A DNA stretch of 64,000 nucleotides from PRS1 sp965250265 (GTDB lineage: Bacteria; Bacteroidota; Bacteroidia; Flavobacteriales; Flavobacteriaceae): positions 863,620-927,619 of the forward strand of contig CBDFNO010000015.1 of NCBI GenBank assembly GCA_965250265.1. Direction: 5' to 3'. Numbering within the stretch: position 1 is the first letter of the stretch; every line of letters begins with the position of its first letter. Under the pieces are notes generated by a model, which saw only the letters and a list, made by a program, of their open reading frames with translations, did not search any database and had not been told where the DNA came from. Positions 9,207 through 17,763 of the stretch are shown piece by piece. The position numbers and the translations under genes are program-made.

Positions 9207-9658
9207 TGAGTAATATCCGTATAACAAAGCAATTTTCTTTCGAAACAGGGCATGCGCTTTATGGCTATGATGGCAAATGTAGAAATGTACATGGTCACAG
9301 TTACAAACTTGCTGTTACTGTTATTGGTGACCCAATAAAGGATTCTAATAATGTAAAATTTGGGATGGTGATCGATTTTACTGACCTCAAAAAAATTGTA
9401 AAAGAAGAAATTGTAAATGTATTTGATCATGCTACTGTTTTCAACAAGAATACGCCTCATGTTGAATTAGCAAAAGAACTTAAAGAAAGAGGTCATAATG
9501 TGCTATTGGTAGATTATCAACCAACAAGTGAAATGATGGTTATTGATTTTGCTGAAAAAATAAAAATTCGCTTGCCTGAAAAAATAAAGCTGCATTCATT
9601 AAAGTTACAAGAAACTGATTCTTCATACGCTGAATGGTATGCAAGTGACAACAATTAA
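9206..9658 (+). CDS. queD: 6-carboxy-5,6,7,8-tetrahydropterin synthase (QueD/PTPS family)
   Basis: A 150-residue enzyme of the pyruvoyl-tetrahydropterin synthase family. It makes 6-carboxy-tetrahydropterin from dihydroneopterin triphosphate for queuosine/7-deazaguanine synthesis. The zinc ligands are visible as His in ETGHALYG and the HGH pair in CRNVHGHSY, with the catalytic Cys three residues before HGH, the QueD spacing. DHATVF and the late LQETDSSYAEW carry the remaining active-site residues. The other queuosine genes are not in the window. It is probably cotranscribed with the small membrane protein upstream and lpxH downstream (20-bp gap). Confidence 0.88.
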   Translation: MSNIRITKQFSFETGHALYGYDGKCRNVHGHSYKLAVTVIGDPIKDSNNVKFGMVIDFTDLKKIVKEEIVNVFDHATVFNKNTPHVELAKELKERGHNVLLVDYQPTSEMMVIDFAEKIKIRLPEKIKLHSLKLQETDSSYAEWYASDNN

Positions 9659-9678
9659 AACATTCTTTATATTTACAC

Positions 9679-10431
9679 ATGCAAATTCCTGAAGGAAAAA
9701 AGATATACTTCGCTTCCGATAATCATCTTGGAGCACCAACTCAAGATAAATCATTGCCTCGTGAAAAAATATTTGTTGCCTGGTTAGATGAAATAAAACA
9801 GGATGCTGCTGCTATTTTTCTTTTAGGTGATTTGTTTGATTTTTGGTTTGAATATAAAACTGTAGTCCCAAAAGGGTTTACAAGAGTTTTAGGTAAACTT
9901 GCCGAAATTTCAGATTCTGGAATTCCTATATATTATTTTGTAGGTAACCACGACCTTTGGATGAATGGTTATTTTGAAAAAGAACTAAATATTCCTGCAT
10001 ATCATGAGCCTCAAGAATATACTTTTAATAACCGCTCGTTTTTTATCGGCCATGGAGATGGTCTTGGTCCTCAAGACAAAGGCTATAAACGTATGAAAAA
10101 AGTGTTTACCAATCCCGTTGCAAAATGGGTTTTTAGATGGCTGCATCCGGATTTAGGTGTGAAATTGGCACAATACTTTTCGGTTAAAAGTAAACTTATA
10201 TCTGGCGAAGAAGATGTTAAATTTCTCGGTGATGATAATGAATGGTTAGTGCAATACTCTAAAAAGAAACTAGAAGAAAAACATTACGATTATTTCGTAT
10301 TTGGTCACAGACATCTTCCTTTAGAAATCGAGTTAAGCAACAATTCAAAATATATTAATCTTGGCGATTGGATTTCTTATTACACTTATGGCATTTTTGA
10401 TGGAGAAAAATTTGAGTTAAAAACCTACTAA
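9679..10431 (+). CDS. lpxH: UDP-2,3-diacylglucosamine diphosphatase
   Basis: A 250-residue calcineurin-like phosphoesterase. The metal-binding motifs occur in order: FASDNHLG (D-x-H), LLGDLFDFWFE (GDxxD), VGNHD, GHGDGLG, and FGHRHLP (GHxH). The GDLFDFWFE segment and overall length fit the LpxH branch, which hydrolyses UDP-2,3-diacylglucosamine to lipid X in lipid A synthesis at the inner face of the inner membrane. It follows queD closely and probably shares a transcript. Confidence 0.88.
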   Translation: MQIPEGKKIYFASDNHLGAPTQDKSLPREKIFVAWLDEIKQDAAAIFLLGDLFDFWFEYKTVVPKGFTRVLGKLAEISDSGIPIYYFVGNHDLWMNGYFEKELNIPAYHEPQEYTFNNRSFFIGHGDGLGPQDKGYKRMKKVFTNPVAKWVFRWLHPDLGVKLAQYFSVKSKLISGEEDVKFLGDDNEWLVQYSKKKLEEKHYDYFVFGHRHLPLEIELSNNSKYINLGDWISYYTYGIFDGEKFELKTY

Positions 10432-10475
10432 CTCTCATCACAAAATATAGCATGCAAACTGACGTTATTCTTTAA

Positions 10476-11408
10476 ATGAAACGACAAATTTTTCTAACAG
10501 TCTCTTTTTTGTTATTCTTTAATTTCTGTTTTTCACAAATTAAAGAAACATTAACTCACGACGATTATATAAGATCATGGTTAACTGTGCTTCCAAAAGA
10601 TTATTCCGCTCAACAAAAATATCCACTAGTTATTGCCTTACATGGTGGAGGAGGAACGGCAAAACAACTTATGAGAAATACAAGAAGTCGTTTTAATGAA
10701 TTGGCAACCCAAGAAGGCTTTATTGTTGCATATCCACAGGGAGTTAAAAAATCTTGGAATGATAATGGCAAACGTGACCAGAACGGCTTTGCGCGAAAAG
10801 AGAATATAGACGATGTTGGGTTTATAGATAAGATGATTGAAAAATTACTATCAACTTATAATATTAATGATAATGCTATTTTTGCTTGTGGCATCTCAAA
10901 TGGAGGATTGATGTCTCAAACCTTAGCTATGAAATTACCTGATAAAATTCAAACGGTTGGAATGGTGTCTTCAAATTTTGGAGAAGATCAAACTAATGAT
11001 TCTAAAAATGTTACTCCTTTTTCAATCCTGTTTATTCATGGTACAAATGATTTTATTATTCCATATAATAAAGGTGAAATCGAAGTCTTCAATAAAAACC
11101 GAGGTAAGGTTTTAGGTATTAAAAAGAGCATAAATTATATGTGTAATCTTAATGGAAATAGTCTAAAACCCATTGTAACTAAATTAGAGAACACATCAAT
11201 AAAAGATAATTGTACTTCAGAACATTTTGTATATCCAAATCCAGAAAACCCATCATTAAAAGTAGAATTGATTAAAGTTAAAAATGGTGGACATACTTGG
11301 CCAGGAGCTAAAGAGCAACGCATAATTAAAAAACTCGTTGGGAAAACGACACAAGATTTTAACGCTTGTGATAAACTGTGGGAATTCTTTAAAAGTACTA
11401 TAGATTAA
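10476..11408 (+). CDS. Secreted PHB-depolymerase/feruloyl-esterase-like alpha/beta hydrolase
   Basis: A 310-residue protein with a signal peptide (MKRQIFLTVSFLLFFNFCFS, then Q) and an esterase PHB depolymerase (LpqC-type) fold. LVIALHGGGGTAKQ forms the oxyanion region, CGISNGGLMSQ is the nucleophile elbow with Ser in GISNG, IHGTNDFIIPY holds the acid, and KNGGHTWPG supplies the His. Such enzymes act outside the cytoplasm on ester-linked plant or microbial polymers. No binding module or T9SS sorting tail is seen. It ends overlapping the convergent MFS gene by 4 bases. Confidence 0.83.
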   Translation: MKRQIFLTVSFLLFFNFCFSQIKETLTHDDYIRSWLTVLPKDYSAQQKYPLVIALHGGGGTAKQLMRNTRSRFNELATQEGFIVAYPQGVKKSWNDNGKRDQNGFARKENIDDVGFIDKMIEKLLSTYNINDNAIFACGISNGGLMSQTLAMKLPDKIQTVGMVSSNFGEDQTNDSKNVTPFSILFIHGTNDFIIPYNKGEIEVFNKNRGKVLGIKKSINYMCNLNGNSLKPIVTKLENTSIKDNCTSEHFVYPNPENPSLKVELIKVKNGGHTWPGAKEQRIIKKLVGKTTQDFNACDKLWEFFKSTID

Positions 11409-12673
11409 TCTTCTCTTTCATGCATTTCTATATCTTTTTGTAAATCGAGTTCTCGTAAAGGTTTGTTTTTAAAACTTATCACAGCTCCAGTAATTAGCGT
11501 TACTGTACCACCAAGTACAACTGCCAATGGTGCACCAAAAATCTTCGCAGCTATACCACTTTCTAGAGCACCAAGTTCATTAGAAGATCCTACAAACATA
11601 GAGTTAACGGCGCCAACTCTTCCTCGCATAGCATCTGGAGTTTTTAGCTGAAGAATAGTTTGTCTAACTACCATTGAAATACCATCAAAAATACCAGAAA
11701 AGAACAACGCTAAAACACTCAACCAAAAAAGATTTGAAGCTCCAAAAATTACCATAAAGACTCCAAATCCAAAAACCGAAATGAGCAATTTCTTTCCAGT
11801 ATTTTTTGTTATTGGTATATAAGTTGTGGCTAACATTGCGATAATGCTACCAGAAGAAAGTGATGCATTTAATATTCCAAATCCTTTAGGTCCAGCATCT
11901 AAAATATCTGTTGCAAATACTGCGAAAATTGCAACCGCACCACCAAACAACACAGCAATCATATCTAATGTTAAAGCTCCCAAAATAACTTTATCGTTAA
12001 ATACAAATTGAAGTCCTGTCTTTATGCTTTCCTTTATAGACTCGTTTAATTCTTTATTTAATACAGGTTTTTTGTTTATTAAAAACACCAATAATAACGC
12101 TATCACAACTAATAAAAAAATGATGCCTAGTGTATAATGAACACCTATCCAGGCAATTAAAAACCCTCCAAACAAAGCACCAAAAACATTAGCCCCTTTC
12201 CATGTACTACTACTCCATGTAGCTGCATTAGGATAGACTTTTTTAGGAACAAGAAGTGCAATAAGTGAAAAGATTGTTGGGACAAAAAACGCTCTTAAAA
12301 CACCTCCAAAAAACACCAATCCATAAATACTATATAAAATGGTTTTTGTCCCCAAAAAAGATTCGATAGTAGAAGATGATAACCAAAACAATCCAAAACT
12401 AATTAATGAGAATAATGCAATGCAAAACGCAAATAAGTTCCTCTTTTCTTTTCTATCAACAACATGTCCGGCGAAAGGTGCTAAAATAAAAGCAGGTAAA
12501 AATTCACATAGGCCAATAACTCCAAGTGAAAGGGGGTCTTTCGTTAACGCATACACTTGCCACTCAATCACAATAAACTGCATAGACCAACCAAAAACCA
12601 ATACAAAACGCAATAATAAAAAGATATTGAACTCTTTAAATCGTAATGCAGTATACGGATCTTTTTTTACCAT
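11405..12673 (-). CDS. MFS transporter (EntS/MFS_3-like exporter)
   Basis: A 422-residue membrane protein with about twelve hydrophobic segments. The cytoplasmic loop HVVDRKEKRNLF after TM2 matches the MFS loop 2-3 signature (G-x-x-x-D-R-x-x-x-R), and MRGRVGAVNSMF is a second-half counterpart. It resembles the enterobactin-exporter-like MFS_3 group, whose members export siderophores or drugs, but no siderophore gene lies nearby. It is on the same strand and 11 bases downstream of recJ, so it may be read from the recJ transcript. Its last codons overlap the convergent esterase. Confidence 0.85.
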   Translation of the reverse strand: MVKKDPYTALRFKEFNIFLLLRFVLVFGWSMQFIVIEWQVYALTKDPLSLGVIGLCEFLPAFILAPFAGHVVDRKEKRNLFAFCIALFSLISFGLFWLSSSTIESFLGTKTILYSIYGLVFFGGVLRAFFVPTIFSLIALLVPKKVYPNAATWSSSTWKGANVFGALFGGFLIAWIGVHYTLGIIFLLVVIALLLVFLINKKPVLNKELNESIKESIKTGLQFVFNDKVILGALTLDMIAVLFGGAVAIFAVFATDILDAGPKGFGILNASLSSGSIIAMLATTYIPITKNTGKKLLISVFGFGVFMVIFGASNLFWLSVLALFFSGIFDGISMVVRQTILQLKTPDAMRGRVGAVNSMFVGSSNELGALESGIAAKIFGAPLAVVLGGTVTLITGAVISFKNKPLRELDLQKDIEMHERED

Positions 12674-12684
12674 ATAATTTAGAG

Positions 12685-14376
12685 CTAGACCTTAATATCT
12701 TTTAATTTTAGTTGAAGCGACACTTTCCCATTCCAATGGTTTTCATCAATTGAAAAGACAGCTTTAAACAGCTTTTTATTTGAAACTAAATCAAGCTTAT
12801 CTCCTAAACCAAAACCTATCCCAGTAATTTTATCTTTATTATTTTGAACTAGTGTAACTCGTAAATGTTTATCATCTTCTCCAACACATTTTCCATAGCC
12901 TGTGTCTTTTAAATTTTCAGTCATAAAAACCGGTGTCATATTTCCTGGTCCAAAAGGGAAGAGTTGCTTTAGTATTCTATAAAATTTTGGTGTGATGCTA
13001 TTTAAATTAATTTTTGAATCAATATTTATTTCGGGAGTAAGTAAATGTTTTTCAATGGTAGTTGAAACCACGTCTTCAAATTTTTGCTTAAACGCTTCGT
13101 ATTGTTCTTCCTTTAAGGTCAATCCTGCAGCGTATTTATGTCCTCCAAATTGTTCAATATATTCACTACAGGCTTCCAATGCATTGTAAACATCAAACCC
13201 TTTTACAGAACGAGCTGATGCTGCTAATTTGTCTCCGCTTTTAGTAAACACGAGTGTTGGTCTATAATAAGTTTCGATTAATCTCGACGCAACAATACCA
13301 ATAACGCCTTTGTGCCAAGTTTCTTTGTAAACAACCGTAGTAAACCGTTCTTGTTCTTTTTGTTCTTCAATTTGTTTCAGCGCTTCTTCTGTAATTCGTC
13401 TATCAGCTTCACGCCTGTCTGTGTTAAATTGATTTATATCAATAGCGTATTGTGCCGCTAGATTATAATCGGTTTCGGTTAATAAGGTCACTGCATGATT
13501 ACCGTGTTTCATCCGTCCAGCAGCGTTAATTCGAGGTGCTATCATAAAAACGACATCAGTAATAGTTAGCGTATCTTTTTTTATTTGTTGAATAATCGCT
13601 TTAAAGCCCATTCTTGGATTTTCGTTTATTACTTGTAAGCCAAAATAAGCCAAAACTCTATTTTCTCCTGTTATTGGAACAATATCTGCTCCAATAGCTG
13701 TGGCAACTAAATCCAGATACTCTACTAAATCTTCGACTGTTTCACCTTCTTTTGAAGCTAAAGCTTGAACGAGTTTAAATCCAACACCACAACCACATAA
13801 TTCCTTATAAGGGTAATTACAATCGTCTCTTTTAGGGTCTAATACAGCTTCAGCTATTGGAATTTTATTTCCAGGTCTGTGATGATCGCAAATAATAAAA
13901 TCGATTCCTTTTTTTTTGGCGTACGCCACTTTTTCAATGGCTTTAATTCCACAATCTAATGCGATAATAAGTGTAAAATTGTTGTCGTGAGCAAAGTCTA
14001 TCCCTTTAAACGAAATACCATATCCTTCATCATAACGATCTGGTATATACGTAGCAATATCGTTCTGCCGTGTCCTTAAGTAAGAAGATACTAAAGCGAC
14101 CGAAGCAGTACCATCAACATCATAATCACCATAAACCAGAATATTTTCTTTGTTAATTAGTGATTGTTCAATTCTTGCAACGGCTTTATCCATATCTTTC
14201 ATTAAGAATGGATCATGTATATCACTTAAGCTTGGTCTAAAAAAGGTTTTAGCGTCTTTATAGGTTTCAATTCCACGTTGTACTAAAAGAGATGCCGTAA
14301 TGGGATCAACTAGAAGCTCCTTTTGTAAGGTCTCAACTTTTTGAGCGTCTGGTTTTGGTTTGAGTGTCCAACGCAT
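12685..14376 (-). CDS. recJ: Single-stranded-DNA-specific exonuclease RecJ
   Basis: A 563-residue 5'-to-3' ssDNA exonuclease used in recombination and mismatch repair, typical RecJ length. The DHH phosphoesterase motifs are clear: VYGDYDVDGTASVAL (about residues 81-95), CDHHRPG, and further Asp/His motifs, followed by the DHHA1 part with GRMKHGNHAV and FGGHKYAAGLTL and a C-terminal OB-like domain. The ATG at 14376 gives the usual N-terminus MRWTLKPKP. It lies 2 bases from osmC, on the same strand, so the osmC-recJ-MFS genes look like one transcription unit. Confidence 0.95.
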   Translation of the reverse strand: MRWTLKPKPDAQKVETLQKELLVDPITASLLVQRGIETYKDAKTFFRPSLSDIHDPFLMKDMDKAVARIEQSLINKENILVYGDYDVDGTASVALVSSYLRTRQNDIATYIPDRYDEGYGISFKGIDFAHDNNFTLIIALDCGIKAIEKVAYAKKKGIDFIICDHHRPGNKIPIAEAVLDPKRDDCNYPYKELCGCGVGFKLVQALASKEGETVEDLVEYLDLVATAIGADIVPITGENRVLAYFGLQVINENPRMGFKAIIQQIKKDTLTITDVVFMIAPRINAAGRMKHGNHAVTLLTETDYNLAAQYAIDINQFNTDRREADRRITEEALKQIEEQKEQERFTTVVYKETWHKGVIGIVASRLIETYYRPTLVFTKSGDKLAASARSVKGFDVYNALEACSEYIEQFGGHKYAAGLTLKEEQYEAFKQKFEDVVSTTIEKHLLTPEINIDSKINLNSITPKFYRILKQLFPFGPGNMTPVFMTENLKDTGYGKCVGEDDKHLRVTLVQNNKDKITGIGFGLGDKLDLVSNKKLFKAVFSIDENHWNGKVSLQLKLKDIKV

Positions 14377-14378
14377 TT

Positions 14379-14801
14379 TTAAGAATTATGAATATGAACA
14401 GTCGTTTTAATTGCCGCAAATCGGCGAAACATTTCCATAACGCCACAATATTTTTCAACCGATAAATTAACGGCTCTATTAATCTTTTTTTCATTTAAAT
14501 CTTTACCATAAAAATGATAATCAACTCTAACTGTGTGATAATATTTTGGGTGCTCTTCGGTAAGTTCACCTTCAATCACCATTTTAAAATCATTGATAAT
14601 AACTTTCATTTTGTCTAGTAATGGCACAATATCTAATCCCGAACAGCCTGCAATAGATGACAGCATCATTGCCTTAGGAGATAGACCAAAGCGCTTATCT
14701 CTTCCTTCGACACCTGTATCCATAATGACTGTTTTACCACTAGGATTGTCAGATTCAAACTGCATTCCGCCTTTCCATTGCGTGGTAACTTTATTTAACA
14801 T
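14379..14801 (-). CDS. OsmC-family protein
   Basis: A 140-residue protein from the ATG at 14801 (MLNKVTTQWKGGMQFES); a longer in-frame extension encodes a hydrophobic stretch unlike the family and overlaps the divergent gene region. OsmC proteins are thiol-dependent peroxidases acting on organic hydroperoxides. The first conserved Cys lies in SIAGCSGLDIV and the second in VEKYCGVMEMFRR, the usual two redox cysteines. This is the YhfA-like branch by its short length. An AhpD-like redox protein is encoded divergently 68 bp away, which suggests a peroxide-related pair. Confidence 0.88.
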   Translation of the reverse strand: MLNKVTTQWKGGMQFESDNPSGKTVIMDTGVEGRDKRFGLSPKAMMLSSIAGCSGLDIVPLLDKMKVIINDFKMVIEGELTEEHPKYYHTVRVDYHFYGKDLNEKKINRAVNLSVEKYCGVMEMFRRFAAIKTTVHIHNS

Positions 14802-14869
14802 ATTTAAAGATTTTTTTGTTACTTGTCCATTCAAAAATACCATTAATAAACTTAAATATATTATATAAA

Positions 14870-15460
14870 ATGCCTTTAGTAACACCTTTACTTGCCGACC
14901 ATAATTTAGAGACTAAAAAATTAGCAGAATTTTTTAACGAAACACTTGGTTTCTGTCCAAATTCAGTGCTTACAATGCAGAGGAGGCCTGCCATTTCTAA
15001 GGCATTTATTAACCTTAACAAAGCGGTTATGGCTAACGAAGGTCGTGTCACTTCCGCTCTTAAACGTATGATTGCCTGGGTTTCAAGTAATTCAACAGGA
15101 TGTCGTTATTGTCAAGCCCACTCTATTAGAGCTGCAGAGCGCTATGGTGCCGAACAAGAACAATTAGATAATATTTGGGAATATCGAACACATTCAGCGT
15201 TTTCTGAGGCGGAGCGTGCTGTTCTCAATTTTTCTTTAGCAGCCTCATTAGTCCCAAATGCTGTAGATGATAAGATAAAAGAAGATTTATACAAGTATTG
15301 GAATGAAGGCGAAATAGTTGAAATGCTTGGTGTAATTTCTCTTTTTGGTTACCTCAACCGTTGGAATGACTCTATGGGAACTTCTATTGAAGAAGGCGCT
15401 GTTGAAAGTGGCGAACAGTATTTAGGAAAACATGGTTGGGAAAAAGGGAAGCATGGTTAG
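14870..15460 (+). CDS. Carboxymuconolactone decarboxylase/AhpD-like peroxidase-related protein
   Basis: A 196-residue all-alpha protein from the ATG at 14870 (MPLVTPLLADHN). The AhpD-type redox motif is CRYCQAHS (CxxC with His four residues later, around residue 80), the peroxidase-related CMD signature. AhpD partners reduce peroxiredoxins; related uncharacterised proteins are linked to oxidative stress. It is divergent from osmC, which fits a shared stress role. No hydrophobic segment or signal is seen. The downstream 140 bp hold an inverted repeat but no clear terminator. Confidence 0.82.
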   Translation: MPLVTPLLADHNLETKKLAEFFNETLGFCPNSVLTMQRRPAISKAFINLNKAVMANEGRVTSALKRMIAWVSSNSTGCRYCQAHSIRAAERYGAEQEQLDNIWEYRTHSAFSEAERAVLNFSLAASLVPNAVDDKIKEDLYKYWNEGEIVEMLGVISLFGYLNRWNDSMGTSIEEGAVESGEQYLGKHGWEKGKHG

Positions 15461-15602
15461 ATAGTATAGTTTATTTATATTCCACTTCTGGAAGTCTGCA
15501 TAAATGATTTGAAAGTTTATAAATAAACAAAAAAATCCAAATATGTCTAAAACTTCAATTCTCCTATTTCGTTTTGCATGATCCTATATAATTATTCTTC
15601 CA

Positions 15603-16274
15603 TCACTTTTTCCCTGCAACAACAATTACAATTTCTCCTTTTGGTGGTTTATTTGAGTAGTGTTCTAACACTTCTTTTGCTCTGCCTCTAATAGTTTCTT
15701 CATAGAGTTTTGTGAGTTCTCTAGATACTGACACTTGTCTGTCTTCTCCAAAATACTCGCAAAAATTCGTCAATGTTTTTATGAGTTTATGAGGAGATTC
15801 ATAAAAAATTATAGAGCGTGTTTCTTCAGCTAATAGCTTAAGTCTTGTTTGGCGTCCCTTTTTAACAGGCAAGAACCCTTCGAACACAAATTTATCGTTG
15901 GGCAATCCTGAGTTCACTAATGCCGGTACAAATGCTGTTGCCCCAGGAAGGCAATCAACTTCAATATTGTTTTCTATACAAGTACGTGTTAATAAAAATC
16001 CAGGGTCGGAAATAGCTGGGGTTCCAGCGTCGCTTATTAAGGCGATAGTTATTCCACTTTTTAATTTTTGTAAAATCGAATCAACTGTTTTATGTTCATT
16101 ATGCATATGGTGAGATTGTGTAGAAGTATTAATTTCAAAATGTTTTAGTAATTTTCCTGAAGTACGAGTGTCTTCAGCAAGAATTAGATCAACCCCTTTT
16201 AAAACTTTAATTGCTCTTAAGGTGATGTCGTCTAAATTTCCTATTGGTGTTGGAACGATGTAGAGTTTACCCAT
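15603..16274 (-). CDS. rsmI: 16S rRNA (cytidine(1402)-2'-O)-methyltransferase
   Basis: A 223-residue tetrapyrrole-methylase-fold protein. It starts MGKLYIVPTPIGNLDDIT, the RsmI hallmark, and has LAEDTRTSGKLLKHF, ALISDAGTPAISDPG (SAM binding) and FYESPHKL. It adds the 2'-O-methyl to C1402 in the ribosomal P site, using SAM. The start ATG overlaps the stop of the upstream hypothetical gene by one base, so the two are probably translated from one message. Confidence 0.95.
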   Translation of the reverse strand: MGKLYIVPTPIGNLDDITLRAIKVLKGVDLILAEDTRTSGKLLKHFEINTSTQSHHMHNEHKTVDSILQKLKSGITIALISDAGTPAISDPGFLLTRTCIENNIEVDCLPGATAFVPALVNSGLPNDKFVFEGFLPVKKGRQTRLKLLAEETRSIIFYESPHKLIKTLTNFCEYFGEDRQVSVSRELTKLYEETIRGRAKEVLEHYSNKPPKGEIVIVVAGKK

Positions 16275-17014
16275 TAATCAAACTTGGCTTCAATAATTTC
16301 CATGAAACGATCTTCGAATTCTTCTTTTCCAATCCAGTCTTTATAGTCTGGTTTAATACTTTTTTGGATTAAATTAACCGCTTTTTTAAAAGAGCCTGAT
16401 GTACTTATTTGTGATATAACACGTTCATAATCCTCACTTTTGCCATTAAAAAGATGCTTAATAAAAGCTATTTTATCGTTTAAACCTATATTTAAGCCAT
16501 CTCCTTTTAATTTATCGTTAAGCGACTTTTTATCATCTTTCTTGCTTTTTGATGTAGAAACTGGTTCAAAAACCGGAACTTCTGTAAAATTGGCTGTGAG
16601 TTCTTCAAAGTCGCTTTTTTTATGTTGAACTTCTGGTGTTGATGTTTCAAAAATATCATCAATCTGTTGAGTTTCTAAAGGCATTTGTGCTACAATATCT
16701 TTTATTTTTTCTATAGCTGGCTCCATGATATCGTCATCTTCAAGTTCATCTAAATTAACATATGTCTTATCATCAACTTCGATGGTATCACTCACTTTAT
16801 TATTAAATGCCTCGTCAAGCATCCCAAAGAAAGATGAATCACTCCCAATTGTTGGCATATCATCTTCAAAATTCTCGTGAGCAAACTTTAAGGTGGTTAA
16901 CTTTTCATAAAGAGCAGCAACTTCAGCGTGCATTTTAACAATATCCTCTTTCCCTTTAAGCTTGAGGATCCTATGTGCTATGCTTATTAATTCTGATTCT
17001 AACTTCTTCTTCAT
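16274..17014 (-). CDS. Conserved flavobacterial hypothetical protein
   Basis: A 246-residue soluble, acidic protein without signal peptide or membrane segment. An N-terminal helical region (about 1-45, ESELISIAHRILKLKGKEDI) is followed by an acidic, low-complexity middle (about 50-165). A conserved C-terminal domain (about 170-246) contains LNDKIAFIKHLFNGKSEDY and ends EEFEDRFMEIIEAKF. I know the C-terminal pattern only from unnamed flavobacterial proteins. It is coupled to rsmI by a one-base overlap and divergent from tdk. No function should be assigned. Confidence 0.72.
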   Translation of the reverse strand: MKKKLESELISIAHRILKLKGKEDIVKMHAEVAALYEKLTTLKFAHENFEDDMPTIGSDSSFFGMLDEAFNNKVSDTIEVDDKTYVNLDELEDDDIMEPAIEKIKDIVAQMPLETQQIDDIFETSTPEVQHKKSDFEELTANFTEVPVFEPVSTSKSKKDDKKSLNDKLKGDGLNIGLNDKIAFIKHLFNGKSEDYERVISQISTSGSFKKAVNLIQKSIKPDYKDWIGKEEFEDRFMEIIEAKFD

Positions 17015-17115
17015 ATTTTTTAAATTTAATCCGTTTTAGGTTTTTGTTTTTTAATAAATTTACGTCACCTTTATACAAACGAATATGAGCTTTGTTTTAG
17101 TGTTAAAATTACGAA

Positions 17116-17763
17116 ATGTTTCTTGAAAACACAGTAAATCAGAAAGAACAATTTGGCTGGATTGAAGTTGTTTGCGGTTCTATGTTCTCTGGTAAAACAG
17201 AAGAATTGATACGAAGACTCAAACGAGCGCAGTTTGCTAGACAAAAAGTAGAAATCTTCAAGCCCGCAATTGATGTGCGTTATGATGAAGGCAAGGTTGT
17301 GTCGCATGATGCAAATGAAATTACGTCTACTCCTGTACCTGCAGCAGCAAATATTCCAATTTTAGCTGATGGTTGTGATGTGGTTGGTATTGATGAAGCA
17401 CAATTTTTTGATGATGAGATTGTGAGAGTCTGTAATGATTTAGCCAATAAAGGAATTCGGGTGATTGTAGCAGGTCTTGATATGGATTTTAAAGGAAATC
17501 CCTTCGGACCAATGCCTGCCTTAATGGCAACTGCCGAATATGTAACTAAGGTACATGCTGTTTGTACTAGAACCGGTAATCTGGCACAATACAGTTATAG
17601 AAAAGCTAAAAGCGACAAACTTGTGTTATTAGGTGAGATTGATGAATACGAACCTTTAAGCAGAGCTGCTTTTTATAATGCTATGTTACGGGATAAAGTG
17701 CGTAATATGAAAGTTAATGATGCCGTAGAAGTTCCTGCTAATGTGAATGGTACAAATGCCTAA
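17116..17763 (+). CDS. tdk: Thymidine kinase
   Basis: A 215-residue type II thymidine kinase for deoxythymidine salvage. It has the P-loop GSMFSGKTEELIRR (about residues 22-35), the DEAQFF Walker-B/catalytic segment, the GLDMDFKGNPF motif and the substrate lasso with PLSRAAFY. The usual zinc-ribbon position reads AVCTRTGNLAQYSYRK with a single cysteine, so the structural zinc of other type II kinases seems to be missing, as I recall for other Bacteroidota Tdk. The stop overlaps the following alr gene. Confidence 0.93.
   Translation: MFLENTVNQKEQFGWIEVVCGSMFSGKTEELIRRLKRAQFARQKVEIFKPAIDVRYDEGKVVSHDANEITSTPVPAAANIPILADGCDVVGIDEAQFFDDEIVRVCNDLANKGIRVIVAGLDMDFKGNPFGPMPALMATAEYVTKVHAVCTRTGNLAQYSYRKAKSDKLVLLGEIDEYEPLSRAAFYNAMLRDKVRNMKVNDAVEVPANVNGTNA

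Noticed and set aside
9173..9460. Minus-strand frame of 95 codons over queD
   Set aside because: Antisense to queD, which has all its catalytic residues; no independent support.
12339..12677. Plus-strand frame of 112 codons
   Set aside because: It is antisense to the well-supported MFS transporter and has no family features.
15469..15528. Inverted repeat GTTTATTTATA/TATAAATAAAC as a terminator
   Set aside because: The arms are pure A/T with a 38-base loop and no T run after the stem on the plus strand.
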